DNA from: Chlorokybus atmophyticus
Lineage: Eukaryota > Streptophyta > Chlorokybophyceae > Chlorokybales > Chlorokybaceae
Reading direction: 5' to 3'
NCBI GenBank assembly: GCA_009103225.1
Contig: RHPI01002438.1
Span: forward strand, 949,252 to 1,013,251
DNA: 64,000 bases
Positions 37,349 through 49,488 of the stretch are shown in pieces. The translations under genes and the position numbers were made by a program. The notes under the pieces were generated by a model. It was not told where the DNA came from and did no database searches. It saw only the letters and a list, made by a program, of their open reading frames with translations. The stretch's first letter is position 1. Every line of letters begins with the position of its first letter.

Positions 37349-39055
37349 ATGGCTGCTTCTACAGCTACGTTGGGCGTGCGAGCAGAGAGGCTGACGGCCG
37401 CAGCCCTTGTGCATGCTCCCGCTGCTGCTGCTGCGTTGCGCCACAACACCCGCGACGCTGACGGCGTGCCCACAGGCAAGAAAGCTTCTCCATGTATCTT
37501 GTTTTCCAAGGGTTACAACTCTGTTGCTATGCTTTGTGCTGAGCGTTGCGCTTTGGTTCGCGTTTCACAGTTGGCGCAAGCGCTTTCTTTGGCCGGCGTG
37601 CAGCTTTCCTCGCCGCCAAGCATGCAGCGTCAGTGGCAACAGCACACCCCGCGCGGCGCTCAACCGTGACCGTGGCTGCTGGTGCTACTGCCACTGCCGT
37701 GTCGCCGCTTGAACAGCTCAAACAGTAAGCTGGGGTTTGAGCTTGCTCTTGCTGTGAAGTTTGCATGTTAGTGGACGGGAGTTTTTCCGCTGCAGTCATA
37801 CAGGCAGTCAGCAGGTGCTTTGTTGGAGTGTATATGCATTTGAGTGTGTTCGGTGCAGTGTTGCGGTACCAAAGCACCAAAATATCATGAAAACTTCCAT
37901 GCATGCAAGTTTGGTAGGTGACACTTCTTCTCAACAGGTACGAGCGACCAGAATGGGCGGCGTTTGAGATGGGCCACCCTGACTATGCTGTCTACTGGGA
38001 GTCCGCCAACGGTGGAGGCCTTCCCTCCGGCATTGTCAAATCGGTGAGCGTTTACAGCATAGTTAAGTGCAGCTAGCAGTAGACGCCATGTGCAGAACCA
38101 TGCCATGATGGCCTTGATGGGTCTTCATTGTTTGTGAATACCATACTTGCAACGGGTGATTATACACTTGTGCACAGGGCGAGACAGTAACCATCTATTA
38201 CAACGCTGCTGGGACCAAGCTGGACCCAAACTTCACAGGCGGAAATATCTTTTTTAACGGCAAGCTCTTGTTTGCTGTACACATGACACTTACTTTTGTG
38301 CGCATGCCACGGCCGTCAACGTACATACGTGTCAAAACGTATTACTTTCAGGTGGTTTCAACGGCCCCTTCATGTGCGGTGGAGAGCCTCGCCCCATGGC
38401 CAAGCGCGAGAGAGGCCCTGTATGCGCAGATATATATTCGATCCGTGTCAATGTTCCTCGCCATGGTGCGCACAATTGTCCATGGCATAACTTGGGTTTT
38501 TGTGGCTGTTTGCTAACAGATTGCAATGGCAGCCCGTACGCTCGAGTTCTCGTTCACTGATGGTCAGACATGGGATGGGCGCTACAAGATTGAGTTTGTG
38601 TTGCCATCTTCCCTCCAGGGCAAGCCAAAGCAGGTTTTGGATGAGGTGAGTTTAGTCAACAGCCTTTGCTAATTATCAAAAAAATGATTAGCAAAGGTGC
38701 ACAGTTCGTCACACGCGTTGTCAACCACATTCAGGGACTCGCTGACGAGATGGCATCTGCATCTGCTTGCAACGACGCCATCTTTCCTGATCTGGTGCCA
38801 GTGTTGATCAAGTGCCCTATGCCTGGTGGTGTTGGACTTGCAGGGGTAGGGACTGCATCTCATGGCGATCGCTTTGTGCTTGTGTTCCTTCCTTCCTCAT
38901 GTTCCCATGGTATTTATGTGTGCATTGCGCGCGATGCGCAGGGTGATCGCTGCGATCTGGACATTACTGTTGGCTGCATGGACCCGACAGCGGTGAACTA
39001 CGATCCTTTCGCTATTGTTGATGATGGCAAGTGCGATATCTCCCCACAGAAGTAG
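37349..39055 (+). CDS. Unrecognised, probably plastid-targeted protein with a Ca-binding-like tail
   Basis: Eight exons chain in phase: 37349-37475, 37571-37724, 37938-38043, 38178-38259, 38352-38419, 38520-38645, 38735-38845 and 38942-39055, giving 295 residues. I do not recognise the family. The first about 85 residues are rich in Ala, Arg, Ser and Thr and nearly free of acidic residues, like a plastid transit peptide. The core has aromatic and Gly-rich motifs (WAAFEMGHPDYAVYWES, GETVTIYYN, GGFNGPFMCGGEPRPM, FTDGQTWDGRYKIEF). The C-terminus carries GCMDPTAVNYDPFAIVDDGK followed by Cys, a known DDG-type repeat with paired Cys and many Asp/Asn that suggests calcium binding. Introns 1 and 4 start with GC rather than GT (CAG|GCAAGA and ACG|GCAAGC); all others are GT-AG. 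Using them restores a continuous frame; a GT alternative for intron 4 changes frame and ends the product. Confidence 0.75.
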
Positions 39056-41185
39056 ATGGCTGGAGCGCTGCAACCTGTTGATATGTAATGATTGCCTAGT
39101 TTGGGGCACGCTGCACGCACTGTCGCAGGGAGTGCTGTGTGGCTGTACATAGTCACACAATTGCAAGCATGCTGCATGCGGACAGCAAAATTGCCTTGCG
39201 GTTAGTTACCAGTGCTGCATTGCGCTAGTTGTGTTAGCGCCGCGTAGTAGTCAGCCATTGTAGCCATTGGACTGCCCTAACTCATGGTTGTGGAAGAATT
39301 CGCAGCCAAGTCATGTGTTTGCGTGATTTTCTTTTTGACGTGGGCTGCAGCATTGTTTGTGTACAGAAAATGCACGTGATGTGTGCGTGAACACGATCTG
39401 CCAGTGAGCAAAGGCGCTGCCTCACATCACAGGGAATCGCTGTAGTGGGTTTAGGTTTGTCAAACTGATTGTTGGCATGGTTGTGTGAGTTTGAAAAAGC
39501 AATTACTGGTATGCAACCTCTTGTACAGATCAAAAGCTTGGGCCAGCACGTGTGCTTGCACAGGCTGGCAATGCGTATGCACTCTCTCACAGTTTTGTGA
39601 TAGCAGTTGGGTTCAATATCTATGTCTTCACATGTCCACTCTTAGAGTTTGCTTTACCGCAATGTTGTGTACACAAATCTCCAAAACTATTCTAGGCATG
39701 CAATCAGTGCAGCACATCCGTTGTGTATGCCCATGTCACTCAACAGGCAGCGTGTTATGTACAAAGGTTTTACGCTTCATATGCTGCATGCAAGGGGTGT
39801 ACAATACAATGCGGTGTATCAAGGCGCATGCAAACACCAAGCACAAGTGCGAACAGCATGCGGGCAAACATTGTCATTCAGTAGTCCACCACTAGGCTAG
39901 CCTATTCTGTCTTCACTACTACTACGACTAACACCACCACCCCGTTAGACATGCAAGCATGCAGATAGTCCGCAAATCACCTGTACAGCATGCACCTAGT
40001 TAGTCGCGGTCACCCACGCCAGGCAGCCGGCAGCACCGGCAGACGGACTCCCTCGCCCTCCTCCCGCCAGCAGCACCCTCGCCCCTCCTCTGCGTTTGCT
40101 GCCTTCTTTGGCCGTCCTTTGCAACCCTCAACCCTGCACTGCTGACGTCAGCAGTGCATGCTGGTTCGGTGCAGTCGGTGGGGTTGGGTGGCTGTGTCCT
40201 TCGCACGGGCAAGCTGCTGTACCATGCTGCCTGCTCCCCGCGCACGCCCTTCGGTCGAGGGCGGTTTCAACGTCGGTTGCCGCTAGTGACTGTGCATGTC
40301 TCCCAATTGTGTTCGACAGCTGCTCCAGCTCCATGCCGCTTGCCGTCTCGTGCACTGCTTTGCATGGCTAACGGGGTGGGTTGATACCAACCTGGTATAG
40401 TTCTATGCATGCATGCATCAGTCCATGCCTATGCATGGCGCCCCCGGTCAAGCACCCACACCACACGCAATCTACTTACGCAACTTGTGTTTGAAACCAT
40501 GTCCGGTAGGTTTATTCATTCGTCTCCTTGATATGTGAGGAGCGATAGTGATCCCGGACATCACAGTCACTGCAGCTCCTACTACTGAATAACCAGAATT
40601 GCTGCACCCCGTTGTCACTGACGCCAGATATCACAATACATGACAGCATTCGGTGCTGCACTTGCTATCAGCTGCATCTGCTGTGCAATTCCCCACATCA
40701 CTGTTGGAAGCCTCTGTCAAGGTCATTCATAGACCTGCTGGGACCTCGGTCTACAAATGCTGTCCACTGTATGTATGTTGCCTTGTCGCCCTCAAAGCAT
40801 GTCACACGTAAACAGTGCACATGGCAGCACGCAAAGAACTGGTGACACCACGCTGAGTAGTATTTGGAGCTGCACTGTCTGGGCAGCTCACGGGCCATAC
40901 CCCCGTGGTTAAGCGCAAACGTGAGCTGCAATTCATAGAGTAATTCTTTGCGCTCCATGTAACTGAGCCCTCTTGCCAGGATTCTGCATAGCGCCTGCGC
41001 CAAGTGTTGTGCTTACTCGCAGTGTTTGAACAGTTACCATAGCAGGGTACGCCAAATAACCCAGCTCAAGTTTGTACGCATTCATGAGCAACAAGCGCTT
41101 TGTGTATGCACTCAACAACCCACCTGATCGGTTTGTTTGAACACCATATGCCAGGTGCACGCAATCAATCTGCTTACAGACTGAC
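39056..41185. other. Intergenic region
   Basis: About 2.1 kb between convergent 3' ends. Open segments exist on both strands, but none has splice sites plus a recognisable domain. No RNA gene seen. Confidence 0.4.
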
Positions 41186-44100
41186 TCACACTTGGTCCCA
41201 GCCTGAGCGCCTTTCCCGTCCAGATCTGCGTACAATACGAGTTCAGCTTCACAACTCCAGTCGAACACAAGGTCTGCATGCTGCACCAAGGCAAACACGC
41301 ACATCAACCACAACATGTACCTGTCACGCTCACTGTCTCTGCTGCCACTTCGCTCTCGATCATGATCTGTACTGCTGCCTCCACCCGGTGCGCCGGTGTC
41401 CCACCGGCTGCGCCTTCCTTCCCTGCGTGTGTTTGTGTCACCTGATGCTGCTACTGGAGGAGGAGGAGGTGGTGGTGGTCGTGGTGGTGGTGGCGGCGGT
41501 ACTCGTTGCAGATGCGCAGCAGCCACATTGCCTGTTGCTGCACGCGGTGCGCCAACATCCCACCCACTCTTCTGCTGGGCAGCAGGCGTAAAGCCGGAAA
41601 CCCTTGCTGCAGCAGGTGTGGCTGATTGCAGCTCGCGTTGCGATAGAGGTGCTATGATTGTCGCAGCACTGTGACCTATAACCCAACAGTACAAGCCATA
41701 CGTCAGGTCAGGAGCAAAACAAAGCGAAACTCTTTGTGGCATATCGATGAATTCTGTAACACTACAGCAACACATTCCCAGCACAATACAGGGCAGGCCG
41801 CTTGTCTGTGCTGTAGAACAACTACGTCAACCCTGACAACTAAGAAGTAATCCAGCTGTTGCTTACCGCCAATGGTACCGGTTGAGGCTGCAACAAAGCT
41901 GTTGCGGAAACGTGCACCAATAGAGCCACGCACCGAGTCCACAGCGGCGATGCGGCTTTTCGGAGCGGACGGAGGCCCATCCCCTCTACCAGCACGTGGC
42001 GGTGGTCCAGCACCACGTCCAGCTGGCGGTGGAGCACCTTGCGACCGCGGCTGCGCCCCCTCTGAGCCAGGCGCCCCGCCGCTGGGCGTAAAGCCCAACC
42101 CATGCCCGAAGTCCACACCACGCTTGCCACGCCCTCGCCCCTTGCCAACCCTGCCCTGCCCTTTCCCACCACCGCCGCCGCCGCCGCCACCACCACCACG
42201 TTTCTGCCTTCGAAATCTTGGGTCCTGCAAGCACATAAAAACTGTTGGCATTGGAAACGTGTGTCTTGGTATGCATACTGCTATCGTGCAGATACACGTC
42301 TCACAGATACCTTGTTGGCTAGTTGCATGAGTGCGTCTGGCACTTGCTGGCCAGCGGCGGCCAGATTATGCACGAGTTCGCCAGCAAAGTGCCCTTGCTT
42401 CATGGTGACGAGGGTGTAGGCTACGCCATCTGTTGCACCCGCTCTGCCCGTGCGGCCGATGCGGTGGACGTGCGTGTCCATGTCTTTGGCCACATCGTAG
42501 TTCACGACCGTCTTGATAGACTTGATGTCAAGCCCCCTCGCTGCCACATCCGTTGCAACCAACACGTGATGCACGCCACCCTTGAAATCCCTGAGTACTT
42601 CCGACCGCGACGCTTGGTCTTTGTCTCCGTGAAGAGCAGCCACTGATGCCACACGAGCCGTCATGTGACAACTTGCATGCATGTCAACAACCACAAAGAG
42701 AACAACAGCAAACCAAACGAGGTAACACCAAATGAAGCCGCACCTCTGAACTGCCGTTCTCTAAGTTGGCTTGCAAGCTCTTCCACTCGCGCCTTAGTCC
42801 CAGCAAAGACGAGCGTGTCACCGGCATCAACCATCACTGGGAGCCGTTGAAGCAGCCAAGGCAACTTCTCTGCATCAGATGACAACACCTCTGCAATTTG
42901 CCGAATGTCCTCATTGGCCTGCACAATGCAACTATTAGTCTGGACTTCAAGTCATACATCCACAACATCAACAGGTGCATACCTCGCCGACTTCGCCAAC
43001 AGTGATGCGCACGGGATCGGTTAAAATGTCCCTCGCCAAGCGCTCAATCTTCCTCGGCATGGTGGCTGAGAACAGGAGCGTCTGCCTGTCCGGGCGTATC
43101 TGGCCTATGATGGATCGCATCTGCGGCTCGAACCCCATGTCGAACATGCGATCGGCTTCATCCAGAACCATATACGTAGCACGCCGCATGGTCAGCGCCT
43201 TCATCTTCAGCATGTCTATTAGACGACCAGGCGTGGCCACAACAATCTCCACTCCAGCCTTCAACTCTTTAAACTGCTCAAACTTGGACATCCCTCCATA
43301 TACGCCCGAGACCTACATTACAGTCAAATCGTATAGTTGACGCACAGACACTGAATAACTTTGCATCTGGAACAAAAGCGACAGTGACTTCCAGGACTAA
43401 CCTGAAGATTGTAAGCTTTGGCAAACTTTTTGGTCTCGGTGTAAATCTGCTGGGCCAGCTCGCGCGTGGGTGCGCAGATCACGCCGATGGGGCCAGCGCC
43501 TTTCTCGAGCTCCTCCTGGTCCATGATGTGCACGAGCATGGGCAGCACAAAGGCTGCGGTCTTTCCCGAACCCGTTTTGGCGATACCGATGACATCCCTG
43601 CCAGACAGCACGACAGGCAGAGCTTGACATTGGATAGGAGTTGGCCGATGGTACGATTGTTTCTTCAGCATCGCCATGACCTCTGCGTCAAACCCACACT
43701 GCGAGAACTCCTGTACAGGCCGGCCGACATCAAATCCAGAGACCCTGATGCCTGCAAAATAAACAATACATAATTTTCAAAATTCAGATAATCTACTTGG
43801 TGTTTTGGTACGGTTAGACATCATGTGTGCCCGCAGAAAGGGGTTGCTGCTCACCATGCTCTTTCCTTTTTGCCCGAATATCATCCTCGGACATGGCAGC
43901 AATTTGCGGGGCTTCGACATAGAAGTCCTTGGTGAACTCGTCATATTCAATGCTGCTGTGGTCAAGAGGCGGTATGGGCCCGATCTCCTTCTTATCCACT
44001 GGCAGAATGTTGTCATCAGAGTCATAACCTGCACCACCTTTCTCAGCCGCTGCTTTCTCTGCAGCATCGACCGCCCGCGCTGTAGCGTACACCTCCTCAT

Positions 44101-44787
44101 CAGAGTCATCACCACCCATTACAGCGGCCTGTCCCACCGGCAATCCCGCTGCGGCTCGCGCTTTCATGTAACTCTCCACGGGGTCGTCCTCATCCTCTTC
44201 ATCGCGCAAAGGCTGGGCCATGCATGCATCATGAGCATTATTAGCACCGATGTACAACCAAAGTACAACAGCAAATGTGCCTGTGCGGGTAACTGTCAGC
44301 GCACCTTTGGAGCAACGGGTTTGTCCTTGTTGTCCTTCACTTCCTGATGAATACCTGCCATGAAAGCATCCAGCGGGTCCTCCTCGCCATTTTCTTCCTG
44401 CATGATAATGTTTTAACAACCATGTGAGTCAAGATCGGCACTTGAAACAACTCATCACACCCTGAGACCACTTCTCACGCACATAGGTACAACTTCTCAC
44501 ACCAACATGTTGAGGATTACCAGTAAAGTATCACTGCGCACTGAAGAAGTGAAGATCATGCAGGTATGCATGCATTGTTGCATTCGCACCTGTGCCTGTG
44601 CTGTGGATGGCTGCTCTTCGTGATCGGATGCGTACGCGGGCCCTGCCTCTTCATTGTCGCTGTCGGACTCCCCTGGCCTGTACAGCTGGCGTTTGCGGGG
44701 CGGTTCGCTCGCACCATTGCCGGCGCCAAGCTCAGGGCGTCGACCGAGCGCAAACCCCTCAAATCCAAAACGCCTCTTTCCAGACAT
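41186..44787 (-). CDS. DDX42: DEAD-box ATP-dependent RNA helicase, DDX42/RH24 type
   Basis: Ten exons chain in phase on the minus strand: 44590-44787, 44305-44397, 43855-44212, 43402-43751, 42983-43312, 42744-42918, 42311-42642, 41867-42224, 41321-41675 and 41186-41225, giving 862 residues. DDX42 proteins are nuclear helicases linked to early spliceosome assembly and RNA chaperoning. An acidic N-terminal region ([17 protein letters not shown]) precedes the core. Helicase motifs are present in order: Q motif ([11 protein letters not shown]), I GSGKTAAF, Ia PTRELAQQ, Ib [41 protein letters not shown] and [21 protein letters not shown] just after the core is a DDX42 hallmark. The tail is Gly- then Pro-rich and ends in RS/RE-rich and SGWDQV segments, with SGWDVGAP and SRWDTGAP repeats. 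The final 40-bp exon is inferred because it alone continues the RE-rich frame to a stop; intron 6 uses the CATCAG acceptor, restoring [12 protein letters not shown]. Confidence 0.92.
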
Positions 44788-45558
44788 TGCAGGAAGTCCA
44801 CTGCTCTAGTCTCTTGATTGGTTCACATGCTCCTGTTTGGGTTGAACACATTTAGCGGTATGACAAGATGATAATGTCAAGCTGAATCAGCAACACTTGT
44901 TGCAGTTGCAGAGGGCATTCAGGCACGTAGTATATTGTCATGTCTCAACAATTGACGATGAATGACTGTCCTGCACCAGCATTGCGCTATCACATTGACA
45001 CACTCGACCATGCATGCTGTCTACAACGAACACTCAGTATGCGCAAACCAAATCAACACTACTCTCTTCAAACATGCTCTGGCATGCTTAAGTCACACTG
45101 ATCTTAGTAGTCACGTCGCCAAGCATAAAGTTCGTATCACACATGCACTGGTCGTGGCAAGCTCGCCTATAGCAGGCCAATGTGAGCGGTTAGCAGGTTG
45201 TTGCGGACAGGAACCACTACATGCTGTAATAGCAGCACCCAGCGCAGCTGCGTGACAAGATTCAAGAACCAGAAGACCAAAGGTTTGCGTTTATCTCAAG
45301 CACTGACCTGCTGCGCACGTCCTCCCGCACCACCTCCACCTCCACCTCCACCGCTGCCGCCGCCGCCGCCGCCTGCTCTACCAGCTACACCTTGCAGCGC
45401 AGGTAGGGTTTGCATCACGCTGTGTGAACTACAAGCGTGACGCTTAAGGCGACTCTATTGCAGGAGTTACGCTTGCCGCGCAAAGCTGTTCACACAACTT
45501 TGAACTGTTCAAAGTTGGGGCGTTGGCCTTGGCGACGGCGGCGGGGTGGTTGTGGGCA
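44788..45558. other. Divergent intergenic region, possible 5' exon of the FHA gene
   Basis: Should hold promoters of the divergent DDX42 and FHA genes. A (CCT/CCG)n proline-coding tract at 45328-45388 ends in a donor-like CGCAG|GTAGGG (about 45402). An acceptor at about 45464 followed by an open frame would join in phase to the FHA exon. This could be an extra 5' exon, but no ATG was identified. Confidence 0.35.
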
Positions 45559-46737
45559 ATGTCGGGCGGCGGCGGCGCTGTTGAGGGCGATGCTGCCGTG
45601 GACAGTCAAAACAAGAAGGAAGTTTTGCCTGCTGCGCCGCCAGTGAAGAAGCCGCATCTGCAGCTGCACGTGCTGGCCGGGCCGCTTGCCGCTGCTGGGA
45701 CGGTGTTCAGCATCAACACCGTTTGCTACAAAGTTGGGCGGTCACAAGGAAACTGCGCTCTCAAAGACGATGAGGTAATCACTGCTCATGCGAGTGATAT
45801 ATCACATTGTTGCACAATGCAAGGCTGTGCTTGACAATGTCCATCCAAAGGCAGCTTTCATAGCCTGCGTCCACCAGTATGTATGGGCCGCTTGATCTCG
45901 TTATCTGTTGCTGTCAACCGAACTACAGCCGTGATGTATAGTGTTGGGTTGTTGCATTACTTGTTTGTTTGCGCTACTATCTTGTGACGGGCAACATGCA
46001 CTGCAGGTGTCTACTCGGCACGCGGAGGTGAGGTTTGAGGATGGAGCCTGGCGGCTGCAAGACTTGGGTAGCCTTAACGGCACTACATTGAATGGCGAAA
46101 CCGTCAGTGTGACTCATGGCACTCCAGGTGCAGTGCCATGCCCTTGCTGATTTGTATTTGTGATAGTGCATCCTGCTCTGTTGGGCTGGCCATGTGTGCA
46201 TACCAGAGAAACATCAAATTCTAGGTGCACGCAGTCGTCAATGCTATGATGATCCATGCACAGTCTCAGCTGGTGCGGTCGTAGTGTGGTATACCAACAC
46301 AATGTATGGTGAGCTCACAGTGGAGCTGATTCAGGTCCAGCCAAACAGTTGCAGGATGGTGACCTGATCCAGTTTGGGCCAACAACTGTAGTTATGGTTG
46401 CCATAGAAGCCCCAACGGACAGCAACTTGACAGTTGAGGAGGTTCTGAAGACGGCTTTGCAAAGGCACCTCCAGTTGCAAACCCACATCATCATGGTGCG
46501 TGACATGAGAGCGTGGAAGTAATGTGCAAATAACTTTGTCAACCGCAGCGTTGCATTGACAACAGCAACTTGTCAAGTTGGTTGGCTGTGTTATGGCTTT
46601 GTGCACCTCGCACTTCAGAGCTTACCTTTTGAGTGTTTTCAACTGTGCAGACAACAACAAGCAAAATGGCCCGACAGATAGAGGAACAGGCAGCTTCAAT
46701 CTGCAATGAACTTCGCGCCCAGGCAGCTGTCCAATGA
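45559..46737 (+). CDS. FHA-domain protein
   Basis: Four exons chain in phase: 45559-45774, 46007-46127, 46335-46495 and 46651-46737, giving 194 residues. The forkhead-associated domain (about 30-135) binds phosphothreonine peptides. Its marker residues are all there: GRS (KVGRSQGN), the S/T-R-H loop (VSTRHAEV) and the LGSLNGTTLNG turn. The 55-residue C-terminal tail is predicted helical (VEEVLKTALQRHLQLQ, then RQIEEQAASICNELRAQ) and could form a coiled coil. No other domain is fused, so it may act as a small phospho-reader subunit. The frame is open upstream of the chosen ATG (ALATAAGWLWA), and an upstream proline-rich exon is possible, which would add an N-terminal extension. Confidence 0.8.
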
Positions 46738-47168
46738 ACCTGGCGCATGCGTTTTAACAGCATTTGGAGCCACTTAGACTTTGTACATATCAAGGTAGGC
46801 TTAGCCTAGCCTAGCCTATTCGGTTCACAGTGGCTCATGTTGGGCATCTTGGAGTAGCCGCAAAACATGATGGCACCGACACTCCGTTCAGCTCAGTATG
46901 GTTTAAGCGCGCACCATATATCCAACGGTTGTGTAGACAAGACATAGGACTGTTTACGTAGGTCAACATATGACACCAACACAGCTTGTTTGCAAGACCG
47001 CACGGCTTGTGACAGCTTACCGGTCATGCTGCTTATAAGTGATTGCCAGGCCATGACGTCAAGTGTATTTTTTTTTCAACACAATTCCAGCTGCACTGCT
47101 ACAGTCCAGTTGATATGTCTACATCACTGGGCCTACGTTGCAAGCTATATTATCAAAGTGATACATGC
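46738..47168. other. Intergenic region between convergent genes
   Basis: About 430 bp with a TAGCC short tandem repeat at 46799-46818. No feature supported. Confidence 0.45.
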
Positions 47169-49488
47169 TTATTGTGTCAAAGTGCCTCCTAGCGACATGA
47201 ACAAGTCGTAATCCTGAGAGGCAAAAGAAGGCACAGAATCTGCGTGCCCTGACCTAACCATGATGTTTCTTAACTGCACATTAAGTGGTCGGAAGAAGTC
47301 TTCGAGCACTTTGCGCGTGGCAGGCAACATTTCCGGCTGCCGCTTACACGGTAAGCTCTTCTCTGCTCCAATGTTTGCCACAATTGGTGCAAATGTGGCG
47401 TCGTCGAATGGAATGCCTAAAAACTCAAACACCTGGAATAGAAGGATGACTTAGCTTGCAAGGCACTACATGATGTGCACGTGTTTTGACCTACCTTTCG
47501 CACAGTGCCTTTCGGGTCGCGGTTAATCTCATCAAAGTCGACAAACAAAAACTCGTCCGGGCTGAAGTAGTTGAACCATCTGTACAAATGCATCGCATGC
47601 CATGACTGAACAAACTGGTTCGTGCGCTGGCAGCGCCGATAAGCCTGTAGTAGAAGGCACTGTCGGGATTGCAAAAAGATCTCTGGTGCGCACACGCGCA
47701 TACAAACAGACGACCCACCCCACCCCTCTCAACCCCCCGTGCACACACACACACATGGGGATGCACATACAGGCACGCACACATACACAGACGCCCAACC
47801 CCCTGCCCCNNNNNNNNNNNNNNNNNNNNNNNNNNNNNNNNNNNNNNNNNNNNNNNNNNNNNNNNNNNNNNNNNNNNNNNNNNNNNNNNNNNNNNNNNNN
47901 NNNNNNNNNNNNNNNNNNNNNNNNNNNNNNNNNNNNNNNNNNNNNNNNNNNNNNNNNNNNNNNNNNNNNNNNNNNNNNNNNNNNNNNNNNNNNNNNNNNN
48001 NNNNNNNNNNNNNNNNNNNNNNNNNNNNNNNNNNNNNNNNNNNNNNNNNNNNNNNNNNNNNNNNNNNNNNNNNNNNNNNNNNNNNNNNNNNNNNNNNNNN
48101 NNNNNNNNNNNNNNNNNNNNNNNNNNNNNNNNNNNNNNNNNNNNNNNTCCCCCACCCCAAACACACACACACCACCGCTACCACCCATCCTCGCGGGCGC
48201 TCCCAAATACCGACATAGTCGAATAGTGTCTGCACGGAGGCAGTGCAGATTGTGCATTGATGTACCTGCGGAATATCTCCATGCATGCCAGCAGCTCTGA
48301 AGCACAAGTCCGTGGCATCGGCCTCCTTGACTGCCCATTCATCAAAATCCGCATCGCACGGAATGTACTGATGCGCCCTGCCAAACCCGTTGAAGAACGA
48401 CAATATCCTGTCTGCGGGGTTGCGCAGTGTTGTGATGAACTTCAAGCGCTTCGATAGCTCCTTTCCATACACCTGCACGATCTGCGCAGGTGCCAGGTCG
48501 CGGTAGATGTACGTCGGCGTGCCGTCCATAACATAGTAAGTCTGCATTGTTGAAGAAAACGTCAGCACGTATTCACCGACGTGCAATTATACACTTGTGC
48601 CATGCAATGTGCCCAAGTTATTATTGTACAATACCTGTGCGACTTGGCCCGAGCCTCAAGAAGTCGCACACATGCCATGTTCTCACCCCATTGTTGGCGT
48701 CCGTGCATGGTGGGAACCGGCTTGCGTATTCATTCGCAAATTTTGTTGGTGTCCACTGCTCAAGGTGGATTCCAAAGTACTTCTGTTCTTTTGGAAAGCT
48801 CCAGACCCTGTTACCTGCCAAAGCACTGCATGCAGAACATGATGATGGTCACGCACAAACCCCTCTGGAGATGGCAAGAGATAGCAATCCAGCAACACGT
48901 GTGCTGCCATTACACCAACATCCTGTGAAGGGATAGCACGCTGCATGACATTACAAGCACAATACAAGTGCCAAACAGAAACATGTTGGGCAGCAGCCTG
49001 TCTCCGTAGCACAGTGCTGGCACCAACTGTGTCCCGTCATGTCTTTCCTCGTTGGTTTGATTCACTAGTGTCAACTCCCCCTTTGCAAAATCCAACTGCA
49101 CGCCCATTAAACTCAAATTTAGTGAACTAGTGGTCAATATGGTCAAATTAGGAATCACTCTACACACAGTGTGTTTGGGAGGACTTCTGACACACTCATG
49201 GCATTGTGCATAAAGTGAAACCAAGTTGGTTGATTCGCACACTCACAGCATTGTGCTCACATTGGCGTACACGTCCCCCTCCCATAGCTGCGTGTCATCC
49301 TCCAGACCCCTGACCGTGCGCGGCAAGACATTGAAGTCGTTGTCGGGTGTGAGGACACCTTTAAACGCCCCTTCCTCCGCCTGTCCCCATGCCGCCGCCG
49401 CCGGCACCAGCGGCAACCCTACCAGTACACCAACTGCTACTACCACCAGCAATTGACCTGCTTGCATGAAGCTTGAGCTTGAACGCAT
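47169..49488 (-). pseudogene. Sulfotransferase paralogue S1 lacking the PAPS-binding loop
   Basis: Exons homologous to the two intact neighbours are present and open: 49261-49488 (signal peptide; FMQAGQLLVVVAVGVLVG), 48967-49095, 48687-48825, 48266-48541, 47495-47644 and 47169-47432. Their lengths (139, 150 and 264) match the paralogues exactly for three exons. The exon at 48967-49095 stops matching after FLFGT. The 13 codons that encode the 5'-phosphosulfate loop (PKAGTTTLWAYLV) plus the splice donor are gone, and no GT site restores phase to the next exon. The 3'-phosphate motif LRNPADRILSFF is intact. Catalysis should be impossible, so I call it a pseudogene despite otherwise well-kept frames. 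Its first intron is absent relative to the paralogues. A 338-N gap (47810-48147) lies in the intron after the 48266-48541 exon. Confidence 0.7.
47810..48147. other. Assembly gap (338 N)
   Basis: Undetermined bases within an intron of the S1 sulfotransferase copy, flanked by CACACA and CCCC-rich simple sequence. The length equals that of the gap at 284-621. Confidence 0.98.

Noticed and set aside
38260-38520. Alternative use of a GT donor at about 38278 in the GC-AG gene
   Set aside because: It shifts the frame and loses the GGFNGPFMCGGEPRP segment, which joins naturally through the GC donor.
40933-41320. Read-through continuation of the DDX42 frame to 40933
   Set aside because: The continuation has no family-like sequence, whereas splicing at 41321 to the 40-bp exon keeps the RE-rich composition and ends in SGWDQV.
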